A stretch of DNA of 64,000 bases, from the NCBI GenBank assembly GCA_022651245.1, contig JALCQM010000005.1:1-64000 (forward strand). Direction: 5' to 3'. This DNA comes from Lactobacillus sp. Its GTDB lineage: Bacteria > Bacillota > Bacilli > Lactobacillales > Lactobacillaceae. The notes under the pieces were generated by a model. That model was given only the letters and a program-made list of their open reading frames with translations, searched no databases and was not told the DNA's origin. The translations under genes were made by a program, and so were the position numbers. Shown in pieces: positions 17,384-27,142 of the stretch (position 1 is the stretch's first letter; every line of letters begins with the position of its first letter).

Positions 17384-18994
17384 TTAATCTTCTTGCCAGT
17401 TGTCGCGCTCGGCTTTAGCTTGGGCGTTCAAGGCTTGTGCCGCAGCATAATCGCTGCGTGTCCAGCTGTGAATTCCCCAGTAGTAAAACCCCAGACTCGC
17501 GATGGCGATGACCACGAAGTCCCAAGGATAATGGATCCAGCCGGCACCGTTGAATTCGTGCGCGCCGGCGTAGGACATGAAGGAGATGAACGCTAGGTAC
17601 CCGAGCAGCCATAAGCTCGGCTTGATCGCCGCACGCAATTCTTGAAAGTGGGTGCGCCATTCATAGTAAAAGTAAAATGGCAGCCCTAAGATGATGATTG
17701 CGATCACTTGAATCGTGGTCGGCCACATTGCCCAATACACGGCCAGGCTGGCCAAAACGAAGGCGACTGGTGCTAACCACGGTAAACTTTTCAACCGTAC
17801 CGGCCGGTAAAGGTCCGTCCCCATTTCTCGCAAGGAAATCGCCGTGACAGGACCCGTGAGGTAGGCGATCAGCGTGGCGGTGGATAACACGGTCGCCAGC
17901 AAGGACCAAGAGCGGAATAAGGCGACCATGACGATGCTTAAAAGGGTGTCGACCAGCATCGCCACGCGGGGGATGCCGTAGGTCGGATTGATCCGGCCCA
18001 AAAATTGCGGAATGTGGTGGTTACCCGCCATTGCGTATAAAGCGCGTCCCGCCGAAGCAACGAAGGAAACGCCGGTCCCAAACGGTGACACAAAGGCGTC
18101 GATGTACAAAAGGACGGATAGCCAGTGCATCCCCAGTAAGATCGCCAAATCGGCGAATGGGGAGGAGAAGTTGATCCCGTGCCAGCCGTGCGCCGCCAAT
18201 GTGTGCGGCGGGATCGCGGTGATGAAGGTGCTTTGCAATAAGATGTAGATGATCCCGGTGATCACAAGCGAGATTGTGATCCCGCGGGCGATATTTTTCT
18301 CTGGGTGAGTGATTTCCGCCCCCATATTGATCACGGTTTGGAAGGCATCAAAGGAGAAGATGATCCCTGCCGCAGTGGTGGCAGAGAAGATCGCGGCCGT
18401 TCCATAAGGGAAAAAGTCTTGGAAACTGCTCCCGTAGTTACCAGGATGAAAGCCAGACAGCATCAGCATCACCACAGTCAAAAGCGGCATGCCGATTTTA
18501 AAGACGGAAATCAGGCTCGTGAAGCGGGTCAAAATCGACACCGAGCCGTAGTTCAACAGCGTGAACACCATGATGAAGGCGAACACCACCAACAAGCCGC
18601 TGGTGGTGACGACGCCGTTGTGCATGAAATGGTGCGTCCAGTTCGCCCAAGCCCAAGGCCAACTGCCCATGTATTGGACTGCGGCGACGGCCTCGATCGG
18701 GATGATCGTGATCAAAGAAATCCAGTTGGCCCAAGCGGCGATGAAGCCAAGCAAGGACCCGTGGGTGTATTGGGCGTACTTGCTCATGCCCCCTGATTCC
18801 GGGAACATGGCGCCGATCTCAATGTAAGTGTAGGCGATCGCACCGATCACCACGCCACCGACGATCCAGGATAAGATGGCGGCGGGCCCGGCGATTTTTG
18901 AGGCTTCCCAAGCACCAAAGAGCCACCCAGAGCCGATCAAGGAGCCTAAAGCGAGCATTACCAGGTGGAAGAGGGAGATTTTTTTAATGTGCAT
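17384..18994 (-). CDS. APC-family amino acid permease
   Basis: 536 aa with 12 or more membrane helices. The helix 1 motif is LGSLIGSGWLFGAW (the GSGWLFG backbone-binding loop) and ESGG follows helix 2. It is longer at the C terminus than typical 450-480 aa permeases and resembles the YveA-like aspartate/proton symporters, though substrate assignment is uncertain. Start ATG with GGAG eight bases upstream. Single-gene transcript with its own divergent promoter against ldh. Confidence 0.83.
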   Translation of the reverse strand: MHIKKISLFHLVMLALGSLIGSGWLFGAWEASKIAGPAAILSWIVGGVVIGAIAYTYIEIGAMFPESGGMSKYAQYTHGSLLGFIAAWANWISLITIIPIEAVAAVQYMGSWPWAWANWTHHFMHNGVVTTSGLLVVFAFIMVFTLLNYGSVSILTRFTSLISVFKIGMPLLTVVMLMLSGFHPGNYGSSFQDFFPYGTAAIFSATTAAGIIFSFDAFQTVINMGAEITHPEKNIARGITISLVITGIIYILLQSTFITAIPPHTLAAHGWHGINFSSPFADLAILLGMHWLSVLLYIDAFVSPFGTGVSFVASAGRALYAMAGNHHIPQFLGRINPTYGIPRVAMLVDTLLSIVMVALFRSWSLLATVLSTATLIAYLTGPVTAISLREMGTDLYRPVRLKSLPWLAPVAFVLASLAVYWAMWPTTIQVIAIIILGLPFYFYYEWRTHFQELRAAIKPSLWLLGYLAFISFMSYAGAHEFNGAGWIHYPWDFVVIAIASLGFYYWGIHSWTRSDYAAAQALNAQAKAERDNWQED

Positions 18995-19028
18995 AGCATT
19001 AACTCCAGATTAAAATTTGTATTCTTTC

Positions 19029-19057
19029 AGTTTAGCCGTTATCCCGCGACAGGACAA
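19029..19057 (-). promoter_or_regulatory. Promoter of the APC permease gene
   Basis: Minus strand TTGTCC, 17 bases, TAAACT, 35 bases before the start codon. Confidence 0.6.
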
Positions 19058-19205
19058 GTAAACCGAACGCGGCCCGCACCGGTAGCGCAATTTAACGCTT
19101 GAAAGTAAACAGGTAGATGGCGATGATACCAGTGATTTGTTGCTTTTATTGTGATGGCCTCTCTAACCGATTAATACAGATTCGAAAACTTTGCTAGAAC
19201 AAATC

Positions 19206-19235
19206 GTGACATTGTGATCATGTAAGCGGTATACT
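19206..19235 (+). promoter_or_regulatory. Candidate promoter of ldh
   Basis: GTGACA, 18 bases, TATACT. The spacer contains TTGTGATCATG, which resembles half of a Rex site (TTGTGA). Redox control of ldh by Rex would be plausible but is unproven. Confidence 0.5.
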
Positions 19236-19258
19236 GATTAATGAGGAGGGACTTGCCC

Positions 19259-20188
19259 ATGAAAACAGCGAATATTGTCTTGATCGGTGATGGTGCGATC
19301 GGTTCGAGTTACGCGTTCAACTGCCTAACTGCCGGTATCGGTAAGAGCCTAGGGATCATCGATGTGAATAAAAAACGGGTGCAAGGAGACGTCGAAGATT
19401 TGGTTGACGCCTTGCCTTACGTTTCACAAAAGAACATTTACGCCGCGAGTTACGAGGACTGCGAATATGCGGATTTGATCGTGATTACCGCCGGCGTTGC
19501 CCAAAAACCTGGTGAGACCCGGCTGCAATTGCTCCAAAAGAATGCCGCGATCATTAAAGACATCACGACCAACATTATGAAGCACCATTTTGACGGGATC
19601 ATTTTGGTTGCGTCTAATCCGGTCGATGTGTTGACGGAATTAGTGTTACAACTGACTGGCCTACCCAAAGAACGGGTCTTAGGGTCTGGTACCGCGCTGG
19701 ATTCGGCGCGTATGCGTTCTGAAATCGGTCGGCGCTACAACGTTGACGTTCGTGCTGTGCACGGCTACATCATGGGCGAGCATGGGGATTCCGAATTCCC
19801 AGTGTGGGATTTCACCACGATCGGTGGCCAACCGATCCGTGAGTTTGTTAAGGGCCCACGTTTGGAAAGTGATTTGGCGGCGATCAGTGACCGGGTGAAG
19901 AACGCGGCTTATTCGATCATCGAGAAAAAAGGCGCGACCTTCTATGGCATCGCCGCTTCATTGACGCGCCTAACCGCCGCGATCTTGAATGATGATCGCG
20001 CTGCTTTTGCCATGTCGGTGCACCTTGATGGTGAGTATGGCCTCCAGGATGTTTCAATCGGGGTGCCGGTCTTATTGGGCGGGGATGGTTTGGAACGGAT
20101 CATCCAACTCGACCTCAATGATGACGACCTCGCCCGTTTGCGGGCATCAGCGAAAGTCTTGCAAGAAAACTTAGCTAGCGTCCTTTAA
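19259..20188 (+). CDS. ldh: L-lactate dehydrogenase
   Basis: 309 aa, the usual length. It reduces pyruvate to L-lactate with NADH, regenerating NAD+ in fermentation. Seen: Rossmann loop GDGAIGSS at 10-17; VAQKPGETRLQLL, where the Gln before KPGETR is the pyruvate-selecting residue; SNPVDVLT; ALDSARMR with the carboxylate-binding Arg; catalytic His in MGEHGDSE. The Gln favours lactate dehydrogenase over malate or hydroxyisocaproate dehydrogenases. The ATG at 19259 has GGAGGG eight bases before it; an earlier in-frame ATG at 19241 precedes that ribosome binding site and is not used. Single gene; lactobacilli often have several ldh paralogues. Confidence 0.9.
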   Translation: MKTANIVLIGDGAIGSSYAFNCLTAGIGKSLGIIDVNKKRVQGDVEDLVDALPYVSQKNIYAASYEDCEYADLIVITAGVAQKPGETRLQLLQKNAAIIKDITTNIMKHHFDGIILVASNPVDVLTELVLQLTGLPKERVLGSGTALDSARMRSEIGRRYNVDVRAVHGYIMGEHGDSEFPVWDFTTIGGQPIREFVKGPRLESDLAAISDRVKNAAYSIIEKKGATFYGIAASLTRLTAAILNDDRAAFAMSVHLDGEYGLQDVSIGVPVLLGGDGLERIIQLDLNDDDLARLRASAKVLQENLASVL

Positions 20189-20210
20189 AATCTGGACGTG
20201 ACCCCGGGGC

Positions 20211-20252
20211 AAATAAAGCAGACGGACCGTAGCCGCCGGCTTTATTTTTTTG
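20211..20252 (+). terminator. Terminator of ldh
   Basis: AAATAAAGC / GCTTTATTT with an inner CGG/CCG pairing, then a T run. Confidence 0.85.
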
Positions 20253-20293
20253 GCGCGGCTAAGCTAGAGGTCTCGCCTATAGTCGCAAGCACC

Positions 20294-20350
20294 AAAAACG
20301 CCTTGAGCGCACGATTCAGTTTTGCGAATCGTACGCCCAAGGCGTTTTGC
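20294..20350. terminator. Terminator of murT
   Basis: AAAACGCCTTG / CAAGGCGTTTT with an inner CGATTC/GAATCG arm. T runs on both strands; it lies two bases past the murT stop. Confidence 0.88.
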
Positions 20351-20351
20351 G

Positions 20352-21713
20352 TTAGAAGCCAGCTTTGATATAGCCGCCTTCAGAAAGTTTTTTGCGGAGC
20401 TGTAACACGGCGGTGTAGGTCGCCAGCAGGTAAACATGGTCTTCTGGCATCGCTTTGACCGCATCGATCACGGTGCTGAGATCCGGTTTTTCGATCAGGT
20501 CGGTTTCTGGGACGCCGGCGACTTGCATGCGAAAGGCGATGTCTTGGGCCCGTTCGCCGCCTACCATGAAGGTGGTCGGCTTACCCGAAGCGACGAGCTC
20601 TTCGAAGTTGCCATCCCAGATCCAGCTGGTGTCTGTCCCGTCAGCGTAATTGGCGTTGAGCAAGATACCGAAGCCAAAATGACCTTCTTGGCGTTGGATC
20701 ATCGCCAAGACTTCATTTAAGCCAACAGGATTTTTGACTAGGATCAAGGTGGTTTGTTTGCCGTCGATCACGATTTCTTCTTGGCGGCCGAAGACCTTTT
20801 CATCATAAGCGAAGGCCTCGGCGATCTGTTCAGGGGTGATGCCGAATTCCCGACCGACCGTATAGGCAGCCAAGGCGTTGTAGACGTTGTACGTGCCACC
20901 GATCGCTAAGCTAAAGTTGTGGTCATCGATCGTGAATTGGGAACTGGTCGGGGTGAGGCTGGAAACCCCTGTGACCATGTGGGCTAGTGTTGGCCGGTGG
21001 AAACCGCAATGGGGGCAAAAGAAATTGCCGAGGTTGGAGTAGGTGATGCCGTGGTAATGCAAGATGTGCTCACATACTGGACATAAGACCCCATCGGTGT
21101 TGGGTGGGGCCACCATATCGGTCGTGGTTTGACTCGCCAAGGCAAAGCCGTAGTATTGCCACGGATTATCGAGTTCGCGCGACGAGAAGATGGGCGCATC
21201 CCCGTTGGCGATTACTGTCGCTGCCGGGTGTTGGCGAATGCCGGCGAGAATTTTTTCGTAAGTGGTATAAAACTCACCGTAGCGATCCATTTGGTCGCGG
21301 AAAATATTCGTTAACACATACGCCTTGGGTTGCAAATACCGTGAAACAGGGGCAACGTTTGCTTCGTCGACTTCCAACACCGCTAAGCGTCGTTGGCCAT
21401 GCTTGCCATGCGCTAAAAAGGCGGTGATGATGCCTTGCATCATGTTGGAGCCGGTGGGATTGGTCAAAACGTCGGGATATTGTTGTCGCAAGACCTTCGT
21501 GATCAAGTTGGTCGTCAAAGTCTTACCGTTGGTCCCGGTGACGATCACGACGTCGTAATCTTGCCCTAAAGCCCGCAGAACATCAGGATCGATACGGGCC
21601 GCAATTTTGCCCGGCAGGCTTGACCCGCCCTTCATGAAGGTGTGTAAGAACCAGTAGCTGAAGCGGCCGGCGACCATCGCCAGGCGCGCTTTGAAGGTGA
21701 TTGAATGCGCCAA
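20352..21713 (-). CDS. murT: Lipid II isoglutaminyl synthase subunit MurT
   Basis: 453 aa Mur-ligase-like protein. With the glutamine amidotransferase GatD it amidates D-glutamate of lipid II to D-isoglutamine. Seen: ATP loop VTGTNGKTLTT at 58-68; a Cys4 zinc ribbon CPVC (211-214) and CPHC (233-236) inserted in the central domain, diagnostic of MurT; Mur-ligase NAD-like stretch TNIFRDQMDRYGE; and C-terminal DUF1727. Start is TTG at 21713 with AGAGGA eight bases before; no ATG is better placed. In most Firmicutes gatD is the next gene. Here the transcript ends in a terminator, so gatD must lie elsewhere. Confidence 0.92.
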   Translation of the reverse strand: MAHSITFKARLAMVAGRFSYWFLHTFMKGGSSLPGKIAARIDPDVLRALGQDYDVVIVTGTNGKTLTTNLITKVLRQQYPDVLTNPTGSNMMQGIITAFLAHGKHGQRRLAVLEVDEANVAPVSRYLQPKAYVLTNIFRDQMDRYGEFYTTYEKILAGIRQHPAATVIANGDAPIFSSRELDNPWQYYGFALASQTTTDMVAPPNTDGVLCPVCEHILHYHGITYSNLGNFFCPHCGFHRPTLAHMVTGVSSLTPTSSQFTIDDHNFSLAIGGTYNVYNALAAYTVGREFGITPEQIAEAFAYDEKVFGRQEEIVIDGKQTTLILVKNPVGLNEVLAMIQRQEGHFGFGILLNANYADGTDTSWIWDGNFEELVASGKPTTFMVGGERAQDIAFRMQVAGVPETDLIEKPDLSTVIDAVKAMPEDHVYLLATYTAVLQLRKKLSEGGYIKAGF

Positions 21714-21792
21714 GTCGTTCTTCCTCTCAAAATTATTGCTTCAATCATACCACATCCAACGGGTGGGCTCCTTAAGCCAGCATGAGAAAAGT

Positions 21793-21822
21793 TTGTCCAA
21801 AGTGCTGAAACTTCGGTATACT
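21793..21822 (+). promoter_or_regulatory. Promoter of tdk
   Basis: TTGTCC, 18 bases, TATACT, 38 bases before the start codon. Confidence 0.65.
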
Positions 21823-21860
21823 GAAAACGGTGAATTTTCCAAAGAAAGTAGGCATGAGAC

Positions 21861-22439
21861 TTGGCGCAGTTATTTTTCCGTTATGGCGCGATGAATTCGG
21901 GGAAGTCTGTCGAGATCCTCAAGGTCGCGCACAACTACGAAGAGCAAAATAAACACGTGATCATTCTGACCTCAGCCCTCGACAACCGCTCTGGTGTCGG
22001 GGTGGTGGCGAGTCGCATCGGGATGGAACGCCCAGCGCATCCGATCACCAGCGATACTGACGTTTTTGCCTTGGTGCAAAGTCTTGATCCCAAGGCGTAC
22101 TGCGTCTTGATCGACGAGGCGCAATTCTTGCAGAAACATCACGTCTTCGAGTGTGCTCGGGTGGTCGATGAACTGCACATTCCGGTGATGGCCTTCGGGT
22201 TAAAGAATGACTTCAAAAACGAATTGTTCGAAGGCTCGAAGTACCTCTTGTTGTATGCAGACAAAATCGAAGAAATGAAAACCATTTGCTGGTTTTGTGC
22301 CAAAAAGGCGATCATGAACCTGCGTGTCCACGATGGTCAGCCAGTATATGAAGGCTCTCAGATCCAGATCGGCGGCAACGAGATGTACTACCCAGTATGC
22401 CGCCACCACTACTATTACCCACCAGAAAAAGGGATGTAA
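21861..22439 (+). CDS. tdk: Thymidine kinase
   Basis: 192 aa. It phosphorylates thymidine to dTMP (salvage). Seen: P-loop GAMNSGKS at 9-16, Walker [10 protein letters not shown], the lasso loop with zinc ligands CWFC and C-terminal CRHH. Start TTG gives the family N terminus [16 protein letters not shown]; an ATG seven bases earlier is out of frame. First gene of the conserved tdk-prfA-prmC-sua5-glyA-upp cluster. Repeat array B begins four bases after the stop. Confidence 0.95.
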   Translation: MAQLFFRYGAMNSGKSVEILKVAHNYEEQNKHVIILTSALDNRSGVGVVASRIGMERPAHPITSDTDVFALVQSLDPKAYCVLIDEAQFLQKHHVFECARVVDELHIPVMAFGLKNDFKNELFEGSKYLLLYADKIEEMKTICWFCAKKAIMNLRVHDGQPVYEGSQIQIGGNEMYYPVCRHHYYYPPEKGM

Positions 22440-22442
22440 CCA

Positions 22443-22804
22443 CAGAGCGCAGTGGTGCGGTTTTAGGCATGTGGCTAAGACAGTCTGGGTGCGTCGCGGC
22501 ACGCGGCGTGACCGGAATGGCTTAGACGCAATGCCGTTGCAACACGTAGCTCGACTCAACCACAGAGCGGCGCAGACCGAGTTTAGCGCTGTCTGTAAGG
22601 CGGCTTGGGTGCGCGAGGGCAACGCCATCGTGTGACCGAGACGACTTACGGGCAAGCGCGTTGGTCTGCAAAGCTCGACTCAACCACAGAGCGCCGCATG
22701 GACGGTTTTAGGAAAGAGACTAAGACAGCGTGACGCGTTATGGCAAGGCCATAGCGTGGCGCGATGGCTTAGGCGCCTTTCCGTTGTCCATGCAGAGCTC
22801 GACT
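22443..22804 (+). repeat. Array B: three structured repeat elements between tdk and prfA
   Basis: Elements at 22443-22555, 22563-22679 and 22687-22804, in the orientation of tdk. Outer arms: GTGGTGC/GCAACAC (one mismatch), GCAGACC/GGTCTGC and GCATGGAC/GTCCATGC. Each copy has a different arm and its complement. Conserved strands are GAGCG, TTTTAG or GTTTAG, CGTTG and AGCTCGACTCAAC. No T run follows, so these are not ordinary terminators. Confidence 0.9.
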
Positions 22805-22836
22805 CAACCACAGCCCTATCACATCACGGAGGAAAC

Positions 22837-23916
22837 ATGGATAAGATTTTTGAACAGTTAGACGGGTTGCTCGATCGCTATGAAGAACTACAAGAATTGA
22901 TGAGCGATCCAGAAGTCATTCAAGATACCAGCCGTTACTTAAAGCTGTCAAAAGAAGAAGGCAGCATGCGTGAAGTGGTCGCTGCGTATAAGCAATACAA
23001 GCAAACCAAGTCGGATATTGACGAAAGCGAAGAAGTTCTGCGTGAAAGTCACGATGAAGAGCTCGAAGAATTAGCCAAAGAAGATCTCAACGACTTGAAG
23101 CCCAAGTTGGCGGAATTAGAAGACCAGATCAAGATCTTGATGCTCCCGAAGGACCCGAACGATGATAAGAACATCATCATGGAAATCCGTGGGGCTGCTG
23201 GTGGGGATGAAGCCAGTCTGTTTGCAGGCGACCTGTTGTCGATGTACATGAAGTACGCCGAAAAACAAGGCTGGCACCTGGAAATCGTCGACGAAAACCC
23301 CACCGAAGTTGGCGGCTACAAGGAAGTGGCCATCATGGTCACTGGGGACGCCGTTTATTCTAAACTCAAGTATGAATCCGGCGCCCACCGCGTGCAGCGG
23401 GTGCCTGTGACGGAATCGGCTGGGCGGGTGCATACGAGTACCGCAACGGTCGTCGTGATGCCGGAATATGATGAAGTCGACCTCGACTTGGATCCCAAAG
23501 ACATTCGAACCGATGTGTACCGTTCCAGTGGTGCCGGGGGCCAACATATCAACAAGACCAGTTCCGCCGTGCGGATGACCCATTTGCCAACAGGTATTGT
23601 GGTGACCATGCAAGACCAACGTTCCCAGCAACAAAACCGGGAAAAGGCGATGCAGATCTTGAAGAGCCGGGTCTACGATTTTTACGAAAGTCAAAACGCC
23701 GGTGAATATGCTGAAAAGCGGAAAACGGCGATCGGGACCGGGGACCGCTCCGAACGGATTCGGACTTACAACTACCCGCAAAACCGGGTGACGGATCATC
23801 GGATCGGGTTGACCCTCAATAAGCTGGACCGCATCATGAATGGCGATCTCGGTGAGATCATCGATGCCCTGATCGTCCAAGATCAAGCCAAGAAGCTGGA
23901 GAGTATTGGTGAATAA
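22837..23916 (+). CDS. prfA: Peptide chain release factor 1
   Basis: 359 aa, standard length. RF1 recognises UAA and UAG stop codons and triggers peptide release. Seen: GGQ at 234-236 in [11 protein letters not shown] (Gln is the methylation target of PrmC) and the stop-codon tripeptide PVT at 190-192 in [10 protein letters not shown]. Start ATG at 22837 with GGAGG; upstream in-frame sequence is repeat-derived. Overlaps prmC by eight bases. Confidence 0.97.
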   Translation: MDKIFEQLDGLLDRYEELQELMSDPEVIQDTSRYLKLSKEEGSMREVVAAYKQYKQTKSDIDESEEVLRESHDEELEELAKEDLNDLKPKLAELEDQIKILMLPKDPNDDKNIIMEIRGAAGGDEASLFAGDLLSMYMKYAEKQGWHLEIVDENPTEVGGYKEVAIMVTGDAVYSKLKYESGAHRVQRVPVTESAGRVHTSTATVVVMPEYDEVDLDLDPKDIRTDVYRSSGAGGQHINKTSSAVRMTHLPTGIVVTMQDQRSQQQNREKAMQILKSRVYDFYESQNAGEYAEKRKTAIGTGDRSERIRTYNYPQNRVTDHRIGLTLNKLDRIMNGDLGEIIDALIVQDQAKKLESIGE

Positions 23917-24742
23917 GACTTATCAAGAGGCGCTCGCGGGAGCGTCTTCTTTGTTGGCAGCGGCCGGCATCGATCCAGATGGGGCGCGCTACGTGTTGGA
24001 ATACCGGGCGGGCTTCACGCCAAGCGAGTTGCAGTTACATGGGCGAGACGCGTTACCAGCGGCGGTGGCAACACAATTTGCGGCCGACGTGCAACGATTA
24101 TTGCACCATGAACCGGCACAGTATATCGTGGGCCTAGCGCCATTTTTCGGGGAAGATTTCGTGGTGTCGCCGGCGGTGTTGATCCCCCGGTTTGAGACTG
24201 AAGAGCTTGTTGCTTGGGTCCGCGATGAAATCGGCACGGCACAAACCGTCTTGGACGTTGGTAGCGGCAGCGGCGTGATCGGGTTGACATTGAAGCGGCT
24301 GCGCCCTAACCTGCAGGTGACCTTAGCCGACGTCTCACAAGCTGCATTGGCGGTTGCAGACGAGAATGCGAGCCGACAAGAACTTACAGTCGAGCGCGTC
24401 CACAGTGATTTGTTTGCTGCGCTAGGCGATCGCCGGTTTGACCGGATCGTGGCGAACTTGCCGTATATCAGCCATGCTGAAGAAAAGGTCATGGATCAAA
24501 GCACGTTAGACTATGAACCGCAGTTGGCACTGTTTGCGGACCATGATGGCCTCGAACTGTTCGAGCGGTTTTGTGATCAGGTGCTGGCCCACCTCAATCC
24601 GGCTGGCGCGGTTTACCTTGAATTCGGTTATCAGCAGCAGCCGGCGTTAGCAGCATTATTCGCTGAACGATTGCCGCAGATGACCGTTGAATTTCGCCAA
24701 GACATGGCCGGTCACCCCAGAATGGTCAAATTAAGCGTGTGA
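23909..24742 (+). CDS. prmC: Peptide chain release factor N5-glutamine methyltransferase PrmC
   Basis: 277 aa. It methylates the Gln of the GGQ motif of RF1 and RF2 using SAM. Seen: N-terminal helical RF-binding domain, [10 protein letters not shown] (usually IPRPETE) at 91-100, SAM motif [11 protein letters not shown] at 116-125, and the catalytic loop NLPY at 183-186 where the family usually has NPPY. Start chosen as GTG at 23909 with GGAGAG upstream inside the prfA end; a TTG three bases earlier is possible. Translational coupling with its substrate gene prfA is typical. Confidence 0.93.
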   Translation: MNKTYQEALAGASSLLAAAGIDPDGARYVLEYRAGFTPSELQLHGRDALPAAVATQFAADVQRLLHHEPAQYIVGLAPFFGEDFVVSPAVLIPRFETEELVAWVRDEIGTAQTVLDVGSGSGVIGLTLKRLRPNLQVTLADVSQAALAVADENASRQELTVERVHSDLFAALGDRRFDRIVANLPYISHAEEKVMDQSTLDYEPQLALFADHDGLELFERFCDQVLAHLNPAGAVYLEFGYQQQPALAALFAERLPQMTVEFRQDMAGHPRMVKLSV

Positions 24743-24800
24743 CCCACAGAGAGACTGTGACGATTTTGACCGGCATGTTTGAGAAAGGATGCGTATTATA

Positions 24801-25820
24801 ATGGAAACAAAACGTTATCATCGTGAGACGTTGGCCGAAGCAGCGGCAGCGTTGCGGGCAGGACAGCTGGTGGCTTTTCCCACCGAAACAGTTTATGGGT
24901 TAGGGGCGGATGCGACCAATGAAGCGGCCGCCAAAAGTGTTTATACGACAAAAGGGCGGCCTTCAGATAATCCGCTGATCGTTACCGTCGCTGACCGCGC
25001 GATGGTGACCCGGTTTGCGACGATCACCCCGGAAGCGGCGAAGCTGATGGATCAGTTTTGGCCGGGACCGTTGACGATCATCTTGCGTATCCATCCAGGC
25101 AGCTTGTCCAAAACAGTGACCGGGGGCTTAGAGACGGCGGCGTTTCGGATGCCGGAAAATGCCCTGACGCGAGAATTGATCGCGGAAGCCGGGGTGCCGA
25201 TCGTCGGGCCGAGTGCTAACTTATCAGGGAAGCCGAGCCCAACGACGGCCGAGCACGTCTTACACGATTTCGATGGCAAGATTGCCGGGGTTCTGGACGA
25301 CGGGCCGACGCAAGTGGGCGTGGAGTCCACGGTCATCGATATGACCGTGAGTCCAGCGGCCATTTTGCGTCCGGGGGCGATCGGGCCGCAAGCGCTTGAA
25401 CCGATCATAGGTTTCGTCGATAGCGAAATGCATCACGTCGGCGCTACGGAGACGCCTAAGGCACCGGGGATGAAATATAAGCACTACGCGCCGACGGCAC
25501 AGGTCGTTGTGGTCGATAAACCCGAACAGTTTGCGCAAGCTTTGCGTTGGGCCGCCGCCAGTGGTCAGGCGTATGGTGTGATGGCCACTGATGTCGTTTT
25601 ACAAACCGTACCGAGTGCCGTGCCTCAATATTCACTTGGAGAAGACGTGACCAGCGCGACGCACGCCTTGTTTGCAGGACTACGTTGGTTTGACCTGCAT
25701 CCGACGGTCACGTTAGTCTTGGCGCAGGCGTTTGCCCCGACCGGGCTCGGTGCCGCTTACATGAACCGCCTATTAAAATCTGCTGGCAACGAACATTTTA
25801 CCCCTGCAGATGTAAAATAG
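24801..25820 (+). CDS. L-threonylcarbamoyladenylate synthase (Sua5/YwlC type)
   Basis: 339 aa. It makes threonylcarbamoyl-AMP for the t6A37 modification of ANN-decoding tRNAs. The N-terminal YrdC/TsaC domain is at about 10-205 (FPTETVYGLGADA, KGRPSDNPLIV, GPSANLSGKPSPT). The linker APGMKYKHYAP and a C-terminal Sua5 domain mark the long form. The ATG at 24801 (METKRY) is taken as start although the AGAAAGG site is 12 bases away. An ATG at 24789 lies inside that site. Confidence 0.92.
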   Translation: METKRYHRETLAEAAAALRAGQLVAFPTETVYGLGADATNEAAAKSVYTTKGRPSDNPLIVTVADRAMVTRFATITPEAAKLMDQFWPGPLTIILRIHPGSLSKTVTGGLETAAFRMPENALTRELIAEAGVPIVGPSANLSGKPSPTTAEHVLHDFDGKIAGVLDDGPTQVGVESTVIDMTVSPAAILRPGAIGPQALEPIIGFVDSEMHHVGATETPKAPGMKYKHYAPTAQVVVVDKPEQFAQALRWAAASGQAYGVMATDVVLQTVPSAVPQYSLGEDVTSATHALFAGLRWFDLHPTVTLVLAQAFAPTGLGAAYMNRLLKSAGNEHFTPADVK

Positions 25821-25823
25821 TTC

Positions 25824-25832
25824 TGGTATACT
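25824..25832 (+). promoter_or_regulatory. Extended -10 promoter of glyA
   Basis: TGGTATACT without a recognisable -35 at normal spacing, 30 bases before the glyA start. Confidence 0.45.
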
Positions 25833-25861
25833 GAAGCTACTTTCAGAAAGGGGACTTAACA

Positions 25862-27094
25862 TTGGACTTTACCGATTACGATCCAGCAGTCTTTACTGCG
25901 ATTCACGACGAGGAAGAACGTCAACAGCACAACATTGAATTGATCGCTTCAGAAAATATCGTCAGCCCGGCGGTGCGGGCCGCGCAAGGCTCCGTTTTGA
26001 CCAATAAGTACTCTGAAGGGTACCCTGGCCACCGTTATTATGGGGGGAATCAATACATTGATGTGGTCGAGCAACTGGCAATCGATCGGGCCAAGGAATT
26101 ATTCGGGGCCGAATATGTCAACGTCCAGCCGCATTCCGGATCAGGGGCGAATATGGCCACTTACCGCGCTTTCTTAGAAGACGGTGATAAGGTGCTGGCG
26201 ATGGATCTGACCGATGGCGGTCATCTGACGCATGGTGCGGCCGTTAGCTTCTCTGGCCAAACTTACCATTTTTACCACTACGGCTTGGATCCAGAAAGTG
26301 GCCGCCTCGATTACGACAAGATTCAAGAAATGGCCGAAGCGATTCATCCTAAGATGATCGTGGCCGGCGCGTCTGCGTACAGTCGTGAGATCGACTTCGC
26401 GAAGTTCCGTGATATCGCCGATCACGTGGGTGCCTTCTTGATGGTCGATATGGCGCACATCGCAGGGCTAGTTGCTGGTGGCGCGCATATGAGCCCAGTG
26501 CCATACGCGGATGTGGTGACGACCACGACGCATAAGACCTTGCGCGGTCCTCGTGGCGGCATGATCTTGGCCAAAGCGCAGTATGGCAAAGCCTTGAATT
26601 CGGCAGTCTTTCCTGGCATCCAAGGGGGCCCGCTCGACCATGTGATCGCGGCTAAGGCGGTCGCGTTAGGTGAAGCCTTGCGTCCGGACTTCAAGGATTA
26701 TGCGGCACAGATCGTTAAGAACACGCAAGCAATGTGTGCAGGCTTCGCAGAAGATCAACATTTGAAAATGATTTCTGGCGGTAGTGATAACCACATGGTG
26801 TTGCTCGATGTGACCGGTTACGGCGTCACCGGGCGCGATGTTCAGGACCTTTTGGACACCGTCGATATCACGACCAATAAAAACCAAGTCCCTGGCGAAC
26901 AAAACGGCCCGTTCAAAACGTCTGGGGTACGTATTGGTTCTGCGGCGATCACGACCCGCGGTTTCAATGAAGCCGAGTGCAAACAAGTGGCTCATTTGAT
27001 CTCTGCGACGATCGCAAATCGTGACGATCCAGCGAAACTTTCTGAAATTAAGCAATCTGTCCTTGCGTTAACCGCCCTTCATCCCTTATCATAG
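25862..27094 (+). CDS. glyA: Serine hydroxymethyltransferase
   Basis: 410 aa PLP enzyme that interconverts serine plus tetrahydrofolate with glycine plus methylene-tetrahydrofolate. Seen: [35 protein letters not shown], and the PLP lysine in [16 protein letters not shown] start with AAAGGGG eight bases upstream. The stop codon lies inside a hairpin that precedes a T run, so transcription probably partly ends before upp. Confidence 0.97.
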   Translation: MDFTDYDPAVFTAIHDEEERQQHNIELIASENIVSPAVRAAQGSVLTNKYSEGYPGHRYYGGNQYIDVVEQLAIDRAKELFGAEYVNVQPHSGSGANMATYRAFLEDGDKVLAMDLTDGGHLTHGAAVSFSGQTYHFYHYGLDPESGRLDYDKIQEMAEAIHPKMIVAGASAYSREIDFAKFRDIADHVGAFLMVDMAHIAGLVAGGAHMSPVPYADVVTTTTHKTLRGPRGGMILAKAQYGKALNSAVFPGIQGGPLDHVIAAKAVALGEALRPDFKDYAAQIVKNTQAMCAGFAEDQHLKMISGGSDNHMVLLDVTGYGVTGRDVQDLLDTVDITTNKNQVPGEQNGPFKTSGVRIGSAAITTRGFNEAECKQVAHLISATIANRDDPAKLSEIKQSVLALTALHPLS

Positions 27095-27118
27095 ATAAGG
27101 TTTTGCGCAGCACTGCGC
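27084..27118 (+). terminator. Stop-overlapping hairpin and second hairpin between glyA and upp
   Basis: CCTTATC ATA GATAAGG followed by TTTT (27084-27104). The glyA stop TAG is in the loop and 3' arm. A second small hairpin, GCGCAG CA CTGCGC, follows at 27105-27118. Probably a weak terminator or attenuator rather than a full stop, because upp has its own ribosome binding site 25 bases on and no clear promoter. Confidence 0.55.
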
Positions 27119-27142
27119 CATAATAAAAGGAGGACCTTTTGC

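Noticed and set aside
23116..23886. 256-codon minus-strand ORF opposite prfA
   Set aside because: A shadow of the prfA codon pattern; the plus strand encodes unmistakable RF1.
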